Origin: Symploca sp. SIO1C2
GTDB lineage: Bacteria > Cyanobacteriota > Cyanobacteriia > Cyanobacteriales > Coleofasciculaceae
Direction: 5' to 3'
NCBI GenBank assembly: GCA_010672925.1
Contig: JAAHFP010000057.1
Location: forward strand, 1-36,177
Length of the DNA stretch: 36,177 bases
Shown here piece by piece: positions 1-7,690 of the stretch; position 1 is the stretch's first letter, and each line of letters starts with the position of its first letter. Below the pieces are notes generated by a model. That model was given only the letters and a program-made list of their open reading frames with translations, did no database searches and was not told the origin of the DNA. The position numbers were made by a program, and so were the translations under genes.

Positions 1-77
1 AGTTAGCGCAACTGCAAACTCAAGAGAAGCAGACCAAATTAGCCGAATTTAAACTACTACTAACACCACAGGTATAA
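1..77 (+). CDS. 3' end of coiled-coil hypothetical protein (L copy, cut by window edge)
   Basis: Codons from base 3 read LAQLQTQEKQTKLAEF...LLTPQV and stop at 75-77. This is the C-terminus of the 221-residue protein encoded at 21005-21670. The first 67 bases are identical to the reverse complement of 21015-21081. The stop lies 3 bases before the ATPase start, as in the other copy, so the two genes form an operon. The gene start is outside the window. Confidence 0.75.
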   Translation, partial: LAQLQTQEKQTKLAEFKLLLTPQV

Positions 78-80
78 GCA

Positions 81-2222
81 ATGAGAAAGCAGATAATCAT
101 TGGTGGATTAGCTGGGTTCAGTTTAACTGTTTTAGCACTGACAACTGGACTGCTCAAGCCGACTATCAAGCTGGTAGCTTTGAGTAGTCTGGGAATCATC
201 CCAGTTAGCATAATTGTCAGTGAGAATATCCACCGTAAAGCCAATCAAAAAGTTCTCTCCTTAGAGAAAGCATTAGGTGGTGCTAGAGCCTCCAGAGAGC
301 AGTTGGAGAATGTCCAGGATGATAATACCCGGTTATCTATTGGCATAGCCGAATTGAAAACTGAATTGTCGAGGGTGAAAAATTCACTGTCGAGCTTGAA
401 AACAGAGAACTGTAATCTAAAAGAATCACTTCAATTTACTCAAGCACAATTAGCAGTATCTTCTTCTCAGCAAGCCAAGCTCTCAGAACAGGTTATTGAG
501 TATGAGGAATCTTACTCCAATGAACTTGAAAGCGAGGTACAGCAGAAGGTTCAGGAATATATTACTCAGGATAGAGAAGCGCTCAAAAGTAAATACAGAG
601 CACTTTTAGAGGAAGGTGAAGTCATCTATGCTGAGGCAATGTCAATAAGTGAAAAGTACAAGGCTTGGGCTGGTGAGGTAGCTAAGAGACATCAAGACAG
701 GAAAGCTTACATGATGGGACTCACAGGTGAATTCAATAAGCGCATCGGGGAGGCACAATCCGCTTGGGAAGTTGAGCGTAGTCATCTAATCACACAGGTT
801 GAGGCTCTAAATGAGAAAGTAGCAAGGCTCCAGCAACAATTAGTCGGTGATTTGGTTGAGCCTGAGTATGGTCAGTTCGGCTACTCAGTAGAGGGAAAGA
901 TAGCCAATGATATAGCCCGTTGGTGTTGGGATAACTTGCAAGTCCCCTTGTCTGTCAAAGGCTTCTACAAGCGTTCTGAAGGGACTGTAGACACTGGATA
1001 TGGTTACAGTAACTCAACCCCAATAGAAGCGCTCTTACGGGATTTACAGAAGCACTCAGATAACATTGCTAGAAGCCTAGGTCTCCACAAAATCGTAAAC
1101 GTCCGCAAACTTGAGATAGCTGATTTATTGGTTCTCAGCTTCCGTCGTGAGCCAGCAATCAAAGAAGATGACCTCAAACGATTATTGACTCCAATAGACA
1201 AGTTAGCTACTCAAGTAATCCGTGAGATGTCCCGAAAGGGAACTGTCCGAATCATGGGAGCCACTGGGGATGGTAAGAGTGTTTGTGCAAGATATCTGCT
1301 CTCAAGAATAGTTACTACCCAGAACTGGTATATCAGGCTTCATGACCCACAACATGGTAGTGAGCAAGACCACTGGGGTATCCCCAAGGTTAGCAAGTCT
1401 GGGAAAGAACTTAAGCAAGCTCTTTCAATGATTACTGCTCAAATGAAAGATAGGGAAATTACTAAGATTCATTCCCCAGTCACTTTAGACATCCTAGATG
1501 AGATTGACACTCAACTTGAGAAGGAAGATAAAGGACAGTTCCTCAACCTAATTTCTCGAATTCGTCACTTGGGAATGAAGTTAATCTTGATTGGTCAAAA
1601 CCCCAAGGTTAGCCGTGCTGGTTTTCAGTGGTCAGACATGGCTCAAATGATAGCCTTCTATCAAGGATCTAGTGCCTTAGATGCCATCAAAAATAATCCA
1701 GCACTTGAGTTAAAGAGGGATATCCTACTCAAGCAATACAACGAGATATCCTCGGTGTTTGAAACAAAGAATGAGTGGCTTGATGACCATAAAAAACACT
1801 ACTTTGGTCTTTGTGTGATTCCTGGAAAGAATCCACAGTGGTATGAACTGCCTGTAGTAGACGAAATCGAAATTGATAGCGATTTACCAATAATCGGTAA
1901 AAGCTTTGAAATTACTGTTAGTAATCAGGAGTTTGTGGAGGGACAAAATAACGCCAAGGTAGAGGCGTCCGTAGTGACTGATAGTTGCCAAGAGCCAAAT
2001 AGTGGCAAAGCTGAAATCAATACACAGCAAGAGATGGCCACCAATTCTGTCCCGCCGTCCGTAATCTCCCATGTAGGGGGTAGCGCCAAGAGTTGCCCAA
2101 CCGCCAAAACTATCTGTAAAAAACATCCTGGTGTGGAATTGACGCAGGGAAAAGATGGTCGCTACTATTGCCCTGGATGCAAGAAAAAGTTGCGTAAAGA
2201 TGAGTTAGCTGTGGAGGTGTAG
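81..2222 (+). CDS. Membrane-anchored coiled-coil P-loop ATPase, HerA/FtsK-like (L copy)
   Basis: 713 residues. The N-terminus (about 4-48) has two hydrophobic segments. A long charged coiled coil covers about 55-275, and a P-loop ATPase domain about 350-600. Walker A is GATGDGKS at 393-400. Walker B is LDILDEID at 469-476, followed by a LILIGQNPK segment like the sensor strand of HerA/FtsK-type motors. The tail carries a small zinc-ribbon-like set: C679-x3-H683 and C697-x2-C700. A membrane-tethered DNA motor is the best inference; whether it works in transfer, partition or packaging is unknown. It sits between the coiled-coil gene (3-base gap) and the GIY-YIG gene (2-base gap), so it is probably co-transcribed with them. 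A diverged inverted copy lies at 18860-21001. Unlike that copy, this one keeps the Walker A serine. Confidence 0.75.
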   Translation: MRKQIIIGGLAGFSLTVLALTTGLLKPTIKLVALSSLGIIPVSIIVSENIHRKANQKVLSLEKALGGARASREQLENVQDDNTRLSIGIAELKTELSRVKNSLSSLKTENCNLKESLQFTQAQLAVSSSQQAKLSEQVIEYEESYSNELESEVQQKVQEYITQDREALKSKYRALLEEGEVIYAEAMSISEKYKAWAGEVAKRHQDRKAYMMGLTGEFNKRIGEAQSAWEVERSHLITQVEALNEKVARLQQQLVGDLVEPEYGQFGYSVEGKIANDIARWCWDNLQVPLSVKGFYKRSEGTVDTGYGYSNSTPIEALLRDLQKHSDNIARSLGLHKIVNVRKLEIADLLVLSFRREPAIKEDDLKRLLTPIDKLATQVIREMSRKGTVRIMGATGDGKSVCARYLLSRIVTTQNWYIRLHDPQHGSEQDHWGIPKVSKSGKELKQALSMITAQMKDREITKIHSPVTLDILDEIDTQLEKEDKGQFLNLISRIRHLGMKLILIGQNPKVSRAGFQWSDMAQMIAFYQGSSALDAIKNNPALELKRDILLKQYNEISSVFETKNEWLDDHKKHYFGLCVIPGKNPQWYELPVVDEIEIDSDLPIIGKSFEITVSNQEFVEGQNNAKVEASVVTDSCQEPNSGKAEINTQQEMATNSVPPSVISHVGGSAKSCPTAKTICKKHPGVELTQGKDGRYYCPGCKKKLRKDELAVEV

Positions 2223-2224
2223 GG

Positions 2225-2737
2225 ATGGTATTTGATGACAGCACCTACAGAAACAAACCAGGTTACGTCTACTTGATTCATGCAGTAGGAAGTGACAGAT
2301 ACAAGATTGGGCTAACAACACGCTCTGTAGAAGCGAGATTAGCTGAGTTAAACAGTTCTCAATCCCCTTATCCATTAGAGTTAATCGACTGGTTCGAGAC
2401 TGATAATGTCACGGATGATGAAAATTATCTTCATGAGAAGTTTGTAGATTATCGCGTACATAACGAGTGGTTTTCTTTTGACACCAAAACCCTTAAGCAA
2501 GTTCGTAAAGAGTATCGTGATGATGTTGGTTTCTCACTCCCACAACTACCCAGGATTAGCCTTCCAGCGTTCTCAAGACTACCTACAATCAGTCGGAATA
2601 AAGTAGCTTTAGCAATGGCTAGTATCGGGGCATTATGGCTGATTGTAGTGATGACAGGATGCTTGCCAAAAACCACACCAAGCAACAGTACTCCTTCACC
2701 ACCACAAGAATCATTATTGACTATGGCTCATGAGTAG
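2225..2737 (+). CDS. GIY-YIG nuclease-domain protein, T5orf172/Mug113 type, with C-terminal membrane segment (L copy)
   Basis: 170 residues. The N-terminal 90 residues show the T5orf172-type GIY-YIG pattern: GYVYLI then YKIG, an arginine in TRSVEARLAEL, the glutamate of YLHEKF, and NEWFSF. The C-terminus has a hydrophobic helix (about 135-155, ALAMASIGALWLIVVMTG) followed by a Pro/Ser-rich tail, so the nuclease domain may be held at the membrane. The start is 2 bases after the ATPase stop. The last 17 bases overlap the convergent recombinase gene. The homologue is at 18354-18857. A DNA-nicking or processing role is expected from the family; the substrate is unknown. Confidence 0.75.
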   Translation: MVFDDSTYRNKPGYVYLIHAVGSDRYKIGLTTRSVEARLAELNSSQSPYPLELIDWFETDNVTDDENYLHEKFVDYRVHNEWFSFDTKTLKQVRKEYRDDVGFSLPQLPRISLPAFSRLPTISRNKVALAMASIGALWLIVVMTGCLPKTTPSNSTPSPPQESLLTMAHE

Positions 2738-3386
2738 TCTGGGTATGGTCATTATAGGTAAGATGAGTTTCGAGTCCGGAAAATGGCTGTTTTCCGGACT
2801 CATTTTCGACTGGGGAAAGTAAGCTTAGTCCGGTGACTGCTCCTAAGACTTGCTCATCTCTAACCTCAATGTAGGCTTGGAGTTGTTGCAGGTTTCGGTG
2901 TCCTGATATCTCTTGGATCACCCTTAGTGGTGTTCCATTGTCACTCATCTGGGTTAGTGCTGTCCTCCGAAAACTGTGGCTACTCACCCCGATTAACCCC
3001 ACCCGTTTACAAGCTTTTCTCAAGATTTTGTCTGCTGAGTCAGGCTGGAGATATTCACCAAAACGTCCAGGGAAGAGATACACAACACCAGCGTCTGGGT
3101 AATAGTTGGTTAATAATGTTCTCAAGTCAGAGATGATGGGGATAGTACGGGTTGCTAACTTTCCTTTGGTGTTACCTTTACGGATTATCAGTTTGGGTAG
3201 GACTATACCAGAGTTATCATAGACATCCCCAGTCCGTAGAGTACAAGCTTCTCTCACTCTACACGCACAGAATAAACAGATGCCGAACAAAGCTTTGTCT
3301 CTATTGGATTGCAACCCCTCACTGAAGAGTAGCTGAATCTCTTGTTGAGACAAAATTTTAGCCTTCCCGTGGCGGTCTATCTTCAT
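2721..3386 (-). CDS. Small tyrosine recombinase (catalytic domain only, L copy)
   Basis: 221 residues from the ATG at 3386, chosen because AGGA lies about 8 bases upstream; an in-frame ATG at 3413 would add 9 residues. Tyrosine-recombinase signature residues are visible: R43 (CACRVREA), a lysine near 70 (IIRKGNTKGK), H137-S-F-R140, H163 (SGHRNLQQ) and nucleophile Y172. The N-terminal core-binding domain of full integrases (usually over 300 residues) is missing. The gene diverges from the protelomerase across an ACCGGT operator region. A matching copy is at 17705-18370 and a fragment of the start region at 33382-33420. It may serve site-specific recombination or dimer resolution; the target is unknown. 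The 3' end contains a strong hairpin (2772-2801). Confidence 0.8.
   Translation of the reverse strand: MKIDRHGKAKILSQQEIQLLFSEGLQSNRDKALFGICLFCACRVREACTLRTGDVYDNSGIVLPKLIIRKGNTKGKLATRTIPIISDLRTLLTNYYPDAGVVYLFPGRFGEYLQPDSADKILRKACKRVGLIGVSSHSFRRTALTQMSDNGTPLRVIQEISGHRNLQQLQAYIEVRDEQVLGAVTGLSLLSPVENESGKQPFSGLETHLTYNDHTQTTHEP
2772..2801. terminator. 12-bp stem hairpin between convergent genes
   Basis: GAGTCCGGAAAA (2772-2783) and TTTTCCGGACTC (2790-2801) pair perfectly around a 6-base loop, TGGCTG. The stem lies inside the recombinase 3' coding region and just past the GIY-YIG stop, so it could end transcription from both sides. The same stem with a different loop occurs at 18290-18319. Confidence 0.6.
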
Positions 3387-3427
3387 GACACATATCCTGA
3401 GTATTAGTCTCAAACTATCATTTCATT

Positions 3428-3504
3428 ACCGGTTATATAAAATACTTGACATCTCATTACCGGTAACGTTATATTGTAACCGGTAACCTAAATTGATAAC
3501 CGGT
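3428..3504. promoter_or_regulatory. Four ACCGGT operators in the recombinase/protelomerase divergent region (L)
   Basis: ACCGGT-centred sites (about ATTACCGGTTA) start at 3428, 3459, 3479 and 3499, with spacings of 31, 20 and 20 bp. The second lies in the -35/-10 spacer of the protelomerase promoter, the third near the expected transcription start, and the fourth abuts the ATG at 3506. The layout fits steric repression. The same core occurs in the telomere at the right end. Confidence 0.7.
3446..3475 (+). promoter_or_regulatory. Predicted sigma-70-type promoter of protelomerase L
   Basis: TTGACA (3446-3451) and TATATT (3470-3475) are separated by 18 bp, and the ATG follows 30 bases after the -10 box. 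Both boxes and the spacing are conserved in the inverted copy (17616-17645), although surrounding bases differ. An ACCGGT site fills the spacer. Confidence 0.6.
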
Positions 3505-3505
3505 A

Positions 3506-5353
3506 ATGACTAAGACACTTGAACAAGCACTCTTAATTTACGAGTCAGTTAGCTGCTTCAGTGACCTGGAAACTAGAGCCAAAGGTATCTATGATGCTTT
3601 GGATGGTTTGATGGGTGAGGAAAATATAGCTCAGATTGCTAACGCTGAAAACAAATATCTCAGAGAACGCTACAGTGCCAACTCCATTGGAACCAAGATG
3701 AGTCAGGCTGGATATAACAAGTTAATCCGTCAAATCACTTTGGTTGATGGGGAAAATGCCTATCAAGAGACAAAACGGGATGGTTCCAAAGTACTTAAGC
3801 ACTATTTCTTCCAGTACTGTGGTTTGAAAGCACAAGAGTGGGATGAGCGTAACGCATCTAATCGCGTCTACAACAGATTACAGAAGAATATCGAAGTAGA
3901 CCCCACACATCAGATTGAGACTGGCTACAAGCTACTACAAAATCCTAACCCTTGGGAGATGGGTGCTGGTTTAATAGCTGTATCTGGTAGACGACCTCAT
4001 GAGATTGTAGCCCGTGCTAAGTTCACTCCTGTTGAGGGTGAAGAATACCAGGTTCTGTTTGAGGGTCAGGGAAAAAAGCGAGGTGAGAAACCAGTCTTCC
4101 CAATTTCCTTGCTTGTACCTGTTGAGGAATTTTTAAAAACTTTCAGGAAATTTCGAGCGCATCCAGATGTCAAAGCAATCATTAATGAAGCCAAAACAGA
4201 AGCTTCTGGGGATATCCCTAAACAGAATCGGATTATCGATAGACGCTCCAATAAGTGTCTAAACAGAGTGGTCAAGGCTAAGTTCGAGGAAATTTTACCA
4301 CCACGTAACGAGAATGAAAACCGTGAGGATGATGAAGCTGATATCAACTGCACAGCACTTAAGTCAGCCTATCTCGCTATTGCTACCAAAAGAGATTGTT
4401 CTGGGTCACCGGCGCGTCAAATGCTGTTTGCTTCTAAGTTAGCAGGTCACTTTATTGACGTTGACCCTAATGACCAAAACCGTCTGAAGAAAATTGACCG
4501 TGAATTGCAACACTTGGTTACCACGCTGGGATACATGGGTTATCACATCAAAGGTGAGGTTCCATTCTTTCAACCTCCAAAAACAACAGTGCCTTCAAAC
4601 AAGCTAGCTCGAACACGTTTACTTCCAGAGGATAGAAAGCAGCTAGATGAATGGGAAAAACTGTGGGGGATGTCAAACCAAGCTGAAACCATGCACAAGG
4701 TGTTCGAGTTAGCACGTATTGCTTTATCACAACCGACTACTGAAACAAAACAAGAGGAGACTGAACCGATGAATGATGCGACTATCAAACAACTAGAGCA
4801 GAAGTTTGAAGCTTACCAACAGCAAACTGATGAGAAATTCAATCAGTTGTTACAGCTACTTCAAAATCCACAGACTACCGAAGTGGTTACCACACCAGAA
4901 GTATCCAACACTTCAGAAGTACCCACCACATCAGAAGTGCAAGCACCTAAGTCTGAAAGGAAGCAAACCCCTAAGCAACCATCACGGGACTGGGTTTCAG
5001 TGAGTAAGGCTGAACTGTTTGGTGAGGGTGAGTACAAGACTCCAGTCAAGGGGACTGGTGCTACAGAGGAAAGAGTAAAAAGGACTATTGAGGCTATCAT
5101 GACCTGGAACGACCAATTCCCTGCTGAGAGTAATCAAGAGTGCAAGTGGTCAATCAATATCCGAGCTGTACGCGACTTAGCCGGTGTTAATAATCAGGCT
5201 GTGAAGGATTTTATTGAGGGTCATCCACTGTTGGTTAGTGACCACAACATTAAGCACGGAATTGACAACCAGTATCACAACCGGTGTCACAAGGCTGAAG
5301 GTAAAACGTCCACAGACCTTATCCGAGAGGATGTTTATCCGTTGATAAGATAA
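3506..5353 (+). CDS. Telomere resolvase (protelomerase)-like protein, L copy
   Basis: 615 residues. The core (about 60-350) resembles TelN/TelK-type telomere resolvases, a tyrosine-recombinase relative that cuts palindromic telomere junctions and seals them as hairpins. Matching features are VSGRRPHE (R162/R163), then GQGKKRGE (K190/K191), an ISLLVP strand, LAGH (H315) and a late tyrosine pair in GYMGYHI (Y343/Y346). I cannot say which tyrosine is the nucleophile, and the H-to-Y spacing is longer than in TelK. A Gln-rich coiled segment and a Thr/Val/Pro linker (about 415-490) lead to a conserved C-terminal domain (RDWVSVSKAELFGEGEY...), probably for DNA binding. The ATG overlaps the flank of an ACCGGT site and no clear Shine-Dalgarno is seen. 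Supporting context is the 102-bp palindrome at the window end. A diverged copy is at 15765-17585. Confidence 0.75.
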   Translation: MTKTLEQALLIYESVSCFSDLETRAKGIYDALDGLMGEENIAQIANAENKYLRERYSANSIGTKMSQAGYNKLIRQITLVDGENAYQETKRDGSKVLKHYFFQYCGLKAQEWDERNASNRVYNRLQKNIEVDPTHQIETGYKLLQNPNPWEMGAGLIAVSGRRPHEIVARAKFTPVEGEEYQVLFEGQGKKRGEKPVFPISLLVPVEEFLKTFRKFRAHPDVKAIINEAKTEASGDIPKQNRIIDRRSNKCLNRVVKAKFEEILPPRNENENREDDEADINCTALKSAYLAIATKRDCSGSPARQMLFASKLAGHFIDVDPNDQNRLKKIDRELQHLVTTLGYMGYHIKGEVPFFQPPKTTVPSNKLARTRLLPEDRKQLDEWEKLWGMSNQAETMHKVFELARIALSQPTTETKQEETEPMNDATIKQLEQKFEAYQQQTDEKFNQLLQLLQNPQTTEVVTTPEVSNTSEVPTTSEVQAPKSERKQTPKQPSRDWVSVSKAELFGEGEYKTPVKGTGATEERVKRTIEAIMTWNDQFPAESNQECKWSINIRAVRDLAGVNNQAVKDFIEGHPLLVSDHNIKHGIDNQYHNRCHKAEGKTSTDLIREDVYPLIR

Positions 5354-5396
5354 GAGTCTATGGGACGGTTTCTTTATATTTTAGTTGACTGAATTG

Positions 5397-5720
5397 TTAA
5401 TCCTTAAATGGTTCCTCAATGTCATCTTCACTATAGTCGAACGAAAACTCAAAATCGTGCAAAAGAACCACACCATTAAGTTCATGTTGCACATGATTAG
5501 GAGTACCACTTCCAACAGGATATTCAAACAACTCCCAAGTTACGTTACATTCATCATCAAGTTCAACTGTTGTAGAGTGAGCTAATTCCATTCCCATAGG
5601 TCTTTCACCTTGAGACTCGGACTCCCACTCTAACTGAGAACAATCAACAATAAAAAATACTTCAGTTTCACCTTCTACAGAAACTTTTTTAAATATAGCT
5701 AAACCTTCACAATTAATCAT
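5397..5720 (-). CDS. Acidic hypothetical protein
   Basis: 107 residues, strongly acidic (C-terminus DFEFSFDYSEDDIEEPFKD), with no membrane segment and no recognised domain. The start is supported by GAGGG about 8 bases upstream of the ATG. It converges on protelomerase L, leaving 43 bases between stops. Small acidic proteins on phage-like elements sometimes mimic DNA, but there is no direct evidence of that here. Confidence 0.6.
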   Translation of the reverse strand: MINCEGLAIFKKVSVEGETEVFFIVDCSQLEWESESQGERPMGMELAHSTTVELDDECNVTWELFEYPVGSGTPNHVQHELNGVVLLHDFEFSFDYSEDDIEEPFKD

Positions 5721-5910
5721 AATTTCAACCCTCGTTTACAGAGTTTTTAACTTAGCAATTACATTGTAACTTGTTGGAAAATATATAAGGTTTTCCTGTA
5801 AATTTCAAATAGTTTCTAACAAAAAATGTGATAATTAAAAGTGACTTTAGCAAAAACTTCCGGTTTTTCCCGTTGTCCAAAGAATAAATATAAAGAACTC
5901 ATTATTTACG

Positions 5911-6561
5911 GTGAAAAATATGTTAAAACCGGCTAAAAAACGAGTAACACCATACGCTTGGGTTACTTGGCTTGCTAAAGTTATGGCTGGGGAGAAACAG
6001 TGCGAATATGCTGTATGGAAGCTAGCCCAATACCAATTTGACAAATTACCTAGCGACTACGATTCATCGGAACACGACCAAATGGTCATTAAACGCGCTT
6101 CTCAGCTTCGAGCTGAAGGCTTCACAGTATATGTAGAAAATGCCAATTCTCTGAAAGTTAACGGTAGAGACTATAACATCTGTATTGCTGGTAGACCAGA
6201 CATAGTAGCCATCAAAGATGGTTGCGTAGTTGTAGAAGACTGTAAAAGTGGTAAACATCGTGATTCACACCGATTTCAGGTACTGCTCTATATGCTGCTA
6301 CTACGCTATGCACCAGAAACCAAAAAACGATGTCAAGGAATGGAACCACATGGACGGTTGATATATCGAGAAGATATTGTAGATATTCCTGCCGAAGCTG
6401 TTGATAATCAGTTTATACAGCTACTTCGTCAAACCATTGAAACCATTGTAAACACCACACCCCCAAGTCCAAAAGCTAGCACCTGGGAATGTAGGTATTG
6501 TAATATTCCAGGTACATATTGCTCTGCTCGAATTGATTCTGGTTTGCAAACAGTAGCTTGA
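5911..6561 (+). CDS. Cas4-like PD-(D/E)XK nuclease with four-cysteine cluster
   Basis: 216 residues from a GTG at 5911; an ATG at 5920 is possible. The nuclease core is visible: G94-R95-P96-D97, then E109-D110-C111-K112, then Q123 in HRFQVLLYMLL. This is the PD-(D/E)XK order of RecB/Cas4 enzymes. One cysteine before the core (C31, GEKQCEYAVWKL) and three after it (C193-x2-C196-x6-C203) match the Cas4/AddB iron-sulfur layout. No cas genes are nearby, so a role in plasmid or phage DNA end processing or recombination is more likely than spacer acquisition. It stands alone, with a 190-bp AT-rich upstream region. Confidence 0.75.
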   Translation: MKNMLKPAKKRVTPYAWVTWLAKVMAGEKQCEYAVWKLAQYQFDKLPSDYDSSEHDQMVIKRASQLRAEGFTVYVENANSLKVNGRDYNICIAGRPDIVAIKDGCVVVEDCKSGKHRDSHRFQVLLYMLLLRYAPETKKRCQGMEPHGRLIYREDIVDIPAEAVDNQFIQLLRQTIETIVNTTPPSPKASTWECRYCNIPGTYCSARIDSGLQTVA

Positions 6562-7022
6562 ATAGCTCGAAGCTACAAAATTATCTTGAACCCACAAGCC
6601 CTTAGACTGAGTTCTGAGGGTGATGTTATCCGAGTGACCTTTTAAACCGGTCTAAAAATGACCTAATTCACACTTTATATTATTTGTCAATTATTTGTAA
6701 CATTTAGTTATACATGGTAGCCCATTTGTACGTTTATATATCGGTATTTTGTCAGGTTAATTTTTCTCAAAGGGTAGGCAAAAAATGTGCCAAAAAATCC
6801 AATTTTTCGATTTTTGGGGGATTTTGGCACATTTTGAATCCCATAACCACGCGGGTTTGAACATATATTGGACGCAAAAATCGCTAACTATGGGGTATAG
6901 GGTTTTGCGTCCGATTAGCACTTCCAAATTTCACATTGTACATACAAAATTCTATACCCCATCCGAGACATCCCCAAACCCACCAAATTGGTAAAATTGG
7001 CAATAACGAACAATAGTTGCAA
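6562..7022. other. Gene-free region with nested and interlocking inverted repeats
   Basis: No convincing gene. AAAATGTGCCAAAA (6782-6795) pairs with TTTTGGCACATTTT (6822-6835). GGACGCAAAA (6870-6879) pairs with TTTTGCGTCC (6903-6912). GGGGTATAG (6892-6900), inside that second loop, pairs with CTATACCCC (6952-6960), which is a pseudoknot-like topology. This could be a structured leader or small RNA upstream of the HTH gene at 7023. Confidence 0.45.
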
Positions 7023-7484
7023 ATGCTCACAGACAAACAACATCGAGCCATTCAAGTCTTAGCCCGTGGTGGCAGTCAGCGTGAGGCTAGTCGAGTATGT
7101 GGGGTAAGCCATCCCATCATTGCTAAATGGCTCAAAGATGAGGAATTTAGCCAGCGACTAGATGAAGTACAGCAAGGTCTTGATGAGGCTCACATCGAGG
7201 TTACCGCAACGTACAAAGACGCAATGCTCGAAGCGAGTCGCCACAGTTTCGAGTGCATCGAAATCTTGATGTCACTAGCTCGAAATGAGACTCTAAGACC
7301 CCGTGACCGTATTCGGGCTATAGAAGTTATCCTGAGTAAACCAGAACGTCTCAGTGACCTGTTAGCAGGCTATAAGCGATTACCAGAGGATGCTGCTCAA
7401 TTCTTAGATGCTGATGGCAACTCTCTTGATGATTTGGAAAGAAGTATCGAAGCGAGAATCCTGACGCTAGGTCAAGATGACTAG
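7023..7484 (+). CDS. HTH protein resembling phage terminase small subunit
   Basis: 153 residues from the ATG at 7023; an in-frame TTG at 7017 would add two. An N-terminal helix-turn-helix (about 8-40, GGSQREASRVCGVSHPIIAKWLKDEEF) is followed by a helical region (EAHIEVTATYKDAMLEA...DRIRAIEVILSKPERL). It is a clear paralogue of the protein at 29637-30206, with shared EEF...LD...A.LEA...C..IL...DR..A.E..L..P spacing. Such HTH-plus-helical proteins include small terminase subunits that recognise packaging sites. The terminase large subunit is over 23 kb away, so this copy may instead act as a DNA-binding regulator of the adjacent repeat array. Confidence 0.6.
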   Translation: MLTDKQHRAIQVLARGGSQREASRVCGVSHPIIAKWLKDEEFSQRLDEVQQGLDEAHIEVTATYKDAMLEASRHSFECIEILMSLARNETLRPRDRIRAIEVILSKPERLSDLLAGYKRLPEDAAQFLDADGNSLDDLERSIEARILTLGQDD

Positions 7485-7690
7485 ACTCATAAACCAGATA
7501 TTCCCCCAACCCCTACGAGATTGGCTCTCAAGCTTCTGAAATCAGTTGCAGGTATATTCTATCGTTTAGACTGTTAACACCCCTTATACGTTGTCCTAGA
7601 CCCAATGTTTCGATTTCGTGTTCGGTGGTCGTCAAAATGTTTCCGTTGACCCTGAGTCAAGTCGGTATGACTACTCATCACCATCTTGTT
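7485..7690. other. Short gene-free spacer before the repeat array
   Basis: I see no gene, hairpin or promoter with good support between the HTH stop and the first ACCGGT repeat. Confidence 0.4.

Noticed and set aside
5911-6561. CRISPR adaptation gene cas4
   Set aside because: No cas1, cas2 or repeat array is present; only a Cas4-like nuclease label is justified.
6785-6994. 69-residue plus-strand frame
   Set aside because: It lies wholly over nested inverted repeats and has no ribosome site; codons look random.
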